From the NCBI GenBank assembly GCA_021827805.1, contig JAKAUG010000472.1, positions 1-8,077 on the forward strand: a stretch of 8,077 nt of DNA, in the 5' to 3' direction. The position numbers and the translations under genes were made by a program. The notes under the pieces were generated by a model. It had not been told where the DNA came from. It made no database searches and was given only the letters and a program-made list of their open reading frames with translations. This stretch comes from Bacillota bacterium. GTDB taxonomy: Bacteria > Bacillota > Sulfobacillia > RBS10-35 > JAJYVN01. This document shows positions 6,776 to 8,077 of this stretch, one piece after another. Each line of letters opens with the position of its first letter. Positions within the stretch are counted from its first letter, which is position 1.

Positions 6776-7671
6776 TGCCCATGCCCCCCACACCAGCCTG
6801 TGTCTAAGTTGCTTCGGCCAGCCGCCCCGCCATCCTGCAGGCGTCCCGGCGCCGTCCGGCCGCGACAGGCCACGGGGCTCCCCGTTCGGCCGAAACGGCC
6901 CTCCTGAAAGATGTTACGGGGGTACGCCGGGTTGCCGCGCTCGGCAGCCGTTTCAGCGTCCCGTCGCCGATCCGAACCTCCAGCACCGCGGCGCCCGCGC
7001 CGCGGATCCGTCGGTACCCTTCCACCTCCGAGCCAGGAGCCCCACCGCTGCCGCATACCGGTTCGCCGACACTGGGCCTCTGACCGCAACCTGGGAAGGA
7101 TGCGTATCGTGGACAAGCCGCACCGTGGGCTCCGGAACCACGCCCCCGCACCCTGTTCACCAGGCGCGGCCGCCTTTCGCCGCATCCCCTGGGTATCCGC
7201 CGCCAACCTCCGCTGCTGAACGCGCCCGGCTTGAGGAGGGGCTGGCGAAGATGCCCATCGGTCAGCCACGGGCGTCGGGATGGGCGGGACGCGCCGGATC
7301 GAGCGGCGGATGCCGAGAGCACGCCAGTGCGAGCGCAGACCAAGGGCGATCCCCGCACCCGGTGTGGGGGCACGGCGCCCTTGCAGGGCAGTGGCGGGAG
7401 CGGAACTGGGCCGCAACCGTCGCCTCGCCCGTGGTCGAGGGCCGGTGTGGAGCGCTCGCGGAGGACCCCCTCGGAGAACGTCGATGCCCGCTGGCAGCCC
7501 GGTTGGCGCCCCCAGAGGCTGGGAGGCCGGATGGAAGAAAGGTCGTCGGCGGGTGGCCTGTCCCCCACCTCGCGTCTCACGGCGGGTGAGCGGCGGCAGA
7601 GCGCGGCGCCTGCCCTTGGCGCTTCATTTCGGAACACCGCAAGACGGGGTTGCGGCGCGAAAAGGGAATCG
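6776..7671. other. About 0.9 kb with no convincing gene
   Basis: Open frames cover both strands, but their translations are Arg/Pro/Gly/Ala-rich and match no family I know, as expected of stop-poor noncoding GC-rich DNA. A minus-strand stretch (about 6930-7140) reads more like protein in pieces: VSANRYAAAVGLLARR in one frame, then EVEGYRRIRGAGAAVLEVR in another. This could be an eroded, frameshifted gene, but I cannot name it. I looked for tRNA, tmRNA, RNase P RNA, SRP RNA and transposase signatures and recognised none. Any promoter for the ThuA-family gene should lie at the left edge, but no good -35/-10 pair is evident. Confidence 0.45.
6986..7005. repeat. Perfect GC palindrome, 9-base arms
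   Basis: CCGCGGCGC and GCGCCGCGG are separated by CC. In RNA this would form a stable hairpin of about 8 pairs with a small loop. It lies inside the gene-free stretch and has no T-tract. Its role is unknown. Confidence 0.4.
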
Positions 7672-7700
7672 TTGACATCTACACCGTGTTCGTCTAAGCT
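7672..7700 (+). promoter_or_regulatory. Sigma70-type promoter for the coiled-coil protein
   Basis: A perfect TTGACA (7672-7677) is followed after exactly 17 bases by TAAGCT (7695-7700), which keeps the most conserved -10 positions (T, A and final T). Transcription would start near 7707, giving a leader of about 100 bases before the ATG at 7806. This is the clearest promoter in the window. Confidence 0.65.
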
Positions 7701-7768
7701 GTTGGTGACCATTACGCGCTCCTGTCCCGGATCGAGTGCACATCATCGGCACGCCGCAACACCGGACA

Positions 7769-7795
7769 CCCTCCCCTACACTGGGGGCGAGAGGG
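7769..7795 (+). promoter_or_regulatory. Leader hairpin that would mask the ribosome binding site
   Basis: CCCTC (7769-7773) can pair with GAGGG (7791-7795), and CCC (7774-7776) with part of the GGGGG at 7783-7787, leaving a small internal loop. GAGGG is the likely Shine-Dalgarno core for the ATG at 7806, 10 bases downstream. The hairpin could therefore limit translation. Functional relevance is untested. Confidence 0.3.
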
Positions 7796-7805
7796 CGTGA
7801 GTACA

Positions 7806-8077
7806 ATGCCCGACGACCGCGCAACCCCGCACCAGCCGGATGGGGGCGCCGAGGATCGGATCAGCCACACGCTGATGCTCTTTCAGAGCCTCGGTGACAT
7901 CCGCGAGGGCATCGGAGAACTCCGTGCCGGACTCTGCCGCGTCGAAGACCGGGTCACCGGTGTGGAAGCACGGGTCGCCGGTGTGGAAGCACGGCTTGAG
8001 GATGTTCGCCAAGAACTGGACGGTAAGATCGAGCGCGTCGGGTTCGGAACCCTGCGCTGGGCCGTTGCAACCTTCTT
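7806..8077 (+). CDS. Coiled-coil protein with a probable membrane segment, 3' truncated by window
   Basis: Ninety full codons are visible and the frame continues past the window end. A polar N-terminus (MPDDRATPHQPDGGAEDR) is followed by a heptad-patterned helix from about residue 19. It includes LGDIREGIGELRAG, then successive seven-residue units beginning RV or RL (RVEDRV, TGVEARV, AGVEARL), and KIERV. Hydrophobic residues recur at a/d spacing, as in a coiled coil. The last visible residues, FGTLRWAVATF, look like the start of a membrane helix, an arrangement common in small uncharacterised membrane-tethered coiled-coil proteins. The ATG at 7806 is preceded by GAGAGGG (7789-7795). An in-frame GTG at 7797 is an alternative start that adds three residues, and a stop at 7695 closes the frame upstream. 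The gene lies downstream of the promoter at 7672-7700. Function is unknown. Confidence 0.7.
   Translation, partial: MPDDRATPHQPDGGAEDRISHTLMLFQSLGDIREGIGELRAGLCRVEDRVTGVEARVAGVEARLEDVRQELDGKIERVGFGTLRWAVATF
7950..7991 (+). repeat. Tandem 21-base repeat encoding a coiled-coil heptad
   Basis: Two adjacent 21-base units (7950-7970 and 7971-7991) differ at a single base (A at 7956, G at 7977) and encode RVTGVEA and RVAGVEA. The unit is exactly one heptad, so gain or loss of copies would lengthen or shorten the coiled coil in phase. The near-identity suggests a recent duplication. Confidence 0.85.

Noticed and set aside
7377..7389. Inverted repeat GCCCT-TGC-AGGGC
   Set aside because: Arms of five bases with no gene end or T-tract nearby. 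It is within chance expectation at this GC content.
6804..7712. Open minus-strand frame of 302 codons in the gene-free stretch
   Set aside because: Composition is Arg/Gly/Pro-heavy, no known domain or good ribosome site is present, and it competes with equally open frames on both strands.
7776..8012. Minus-strand frame with a repeated CFHTGDP unit
   Set aside because: It is the antisense of the heptad repeat in the coiled-coil gene. The repeat is explained by the plus-strand protein.

Overview
This 8,077-base window is very GC-rich DNA from a bacterium. Stop codons are so rare that long spurious frames lie open opposite the real genes. Three features point to a Gram-positive-type or monoderm-like envelope: S-layer homology (SLH) repeats, a CAP-domain exoprotein and a lipoprotein-type solute-binding protein, alongside a Tad-type secretion gene. 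A high-GC, deep-branching Firmicutes lineage (Thermaerobacter, Sulfobacillus or Limnochordia-like) would fit, but Chloroflexota or another SLH-carrying phylum cannot be excluded. The taxonomic guess is inference only.

Layout. Positions 1-357 (+) hold the C-terminal end of a TadC/GspF-type inner-membrane protein. It overlaps by 11 bases a polytopic, GT-C-like membrane protein at 347-1954 (+). That gene runs tail-to-tail into a secreted CAP + triple-SLH protein at 1738-3537 (-), and the two reading frames overlap by 217 bases. A 347-base divergent intergenic region follows, with small inverted repeats and a possible promoter. It separates the SLH protein from a lipoprotein at 3885-5975 (+), an ABC-type solute-binding protein with a C-terminal laminin-G/DUF1349-like domain. 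A strong GC hairpin at 5996-6028 lies between this gene and the convergent ThuA-family gene at 6038-6775 (-). About 1 kb without a convincing gene comes next. A good sigma70-type promoter (7672-7700) then precedes a coiled-coil protein that starts at about 7806 (+) and runs off the window.

How the genes may work together. The theme is the cell surface and carbohydrate: a Tad-type secretion component, a membrane protein with GT-C features, a wall-anchored CAP protein, a carbohydrate-type binding lipoprotein and a ThuA sugar-utilisation protein. No ABC permease, ATPase, trehalose dehydrogenase or other Tad gene is visible, so a shared pathway is not demonstrated. I see no CRISPR array, insertion sequence, tRNA or rRNA, and no convincing undescribed system. 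The most distinctive items are the binding-protein/LamG-like fusion, the CAP-SLH protein with an unassigned C-terminal region, and the long convergent coding overlap.
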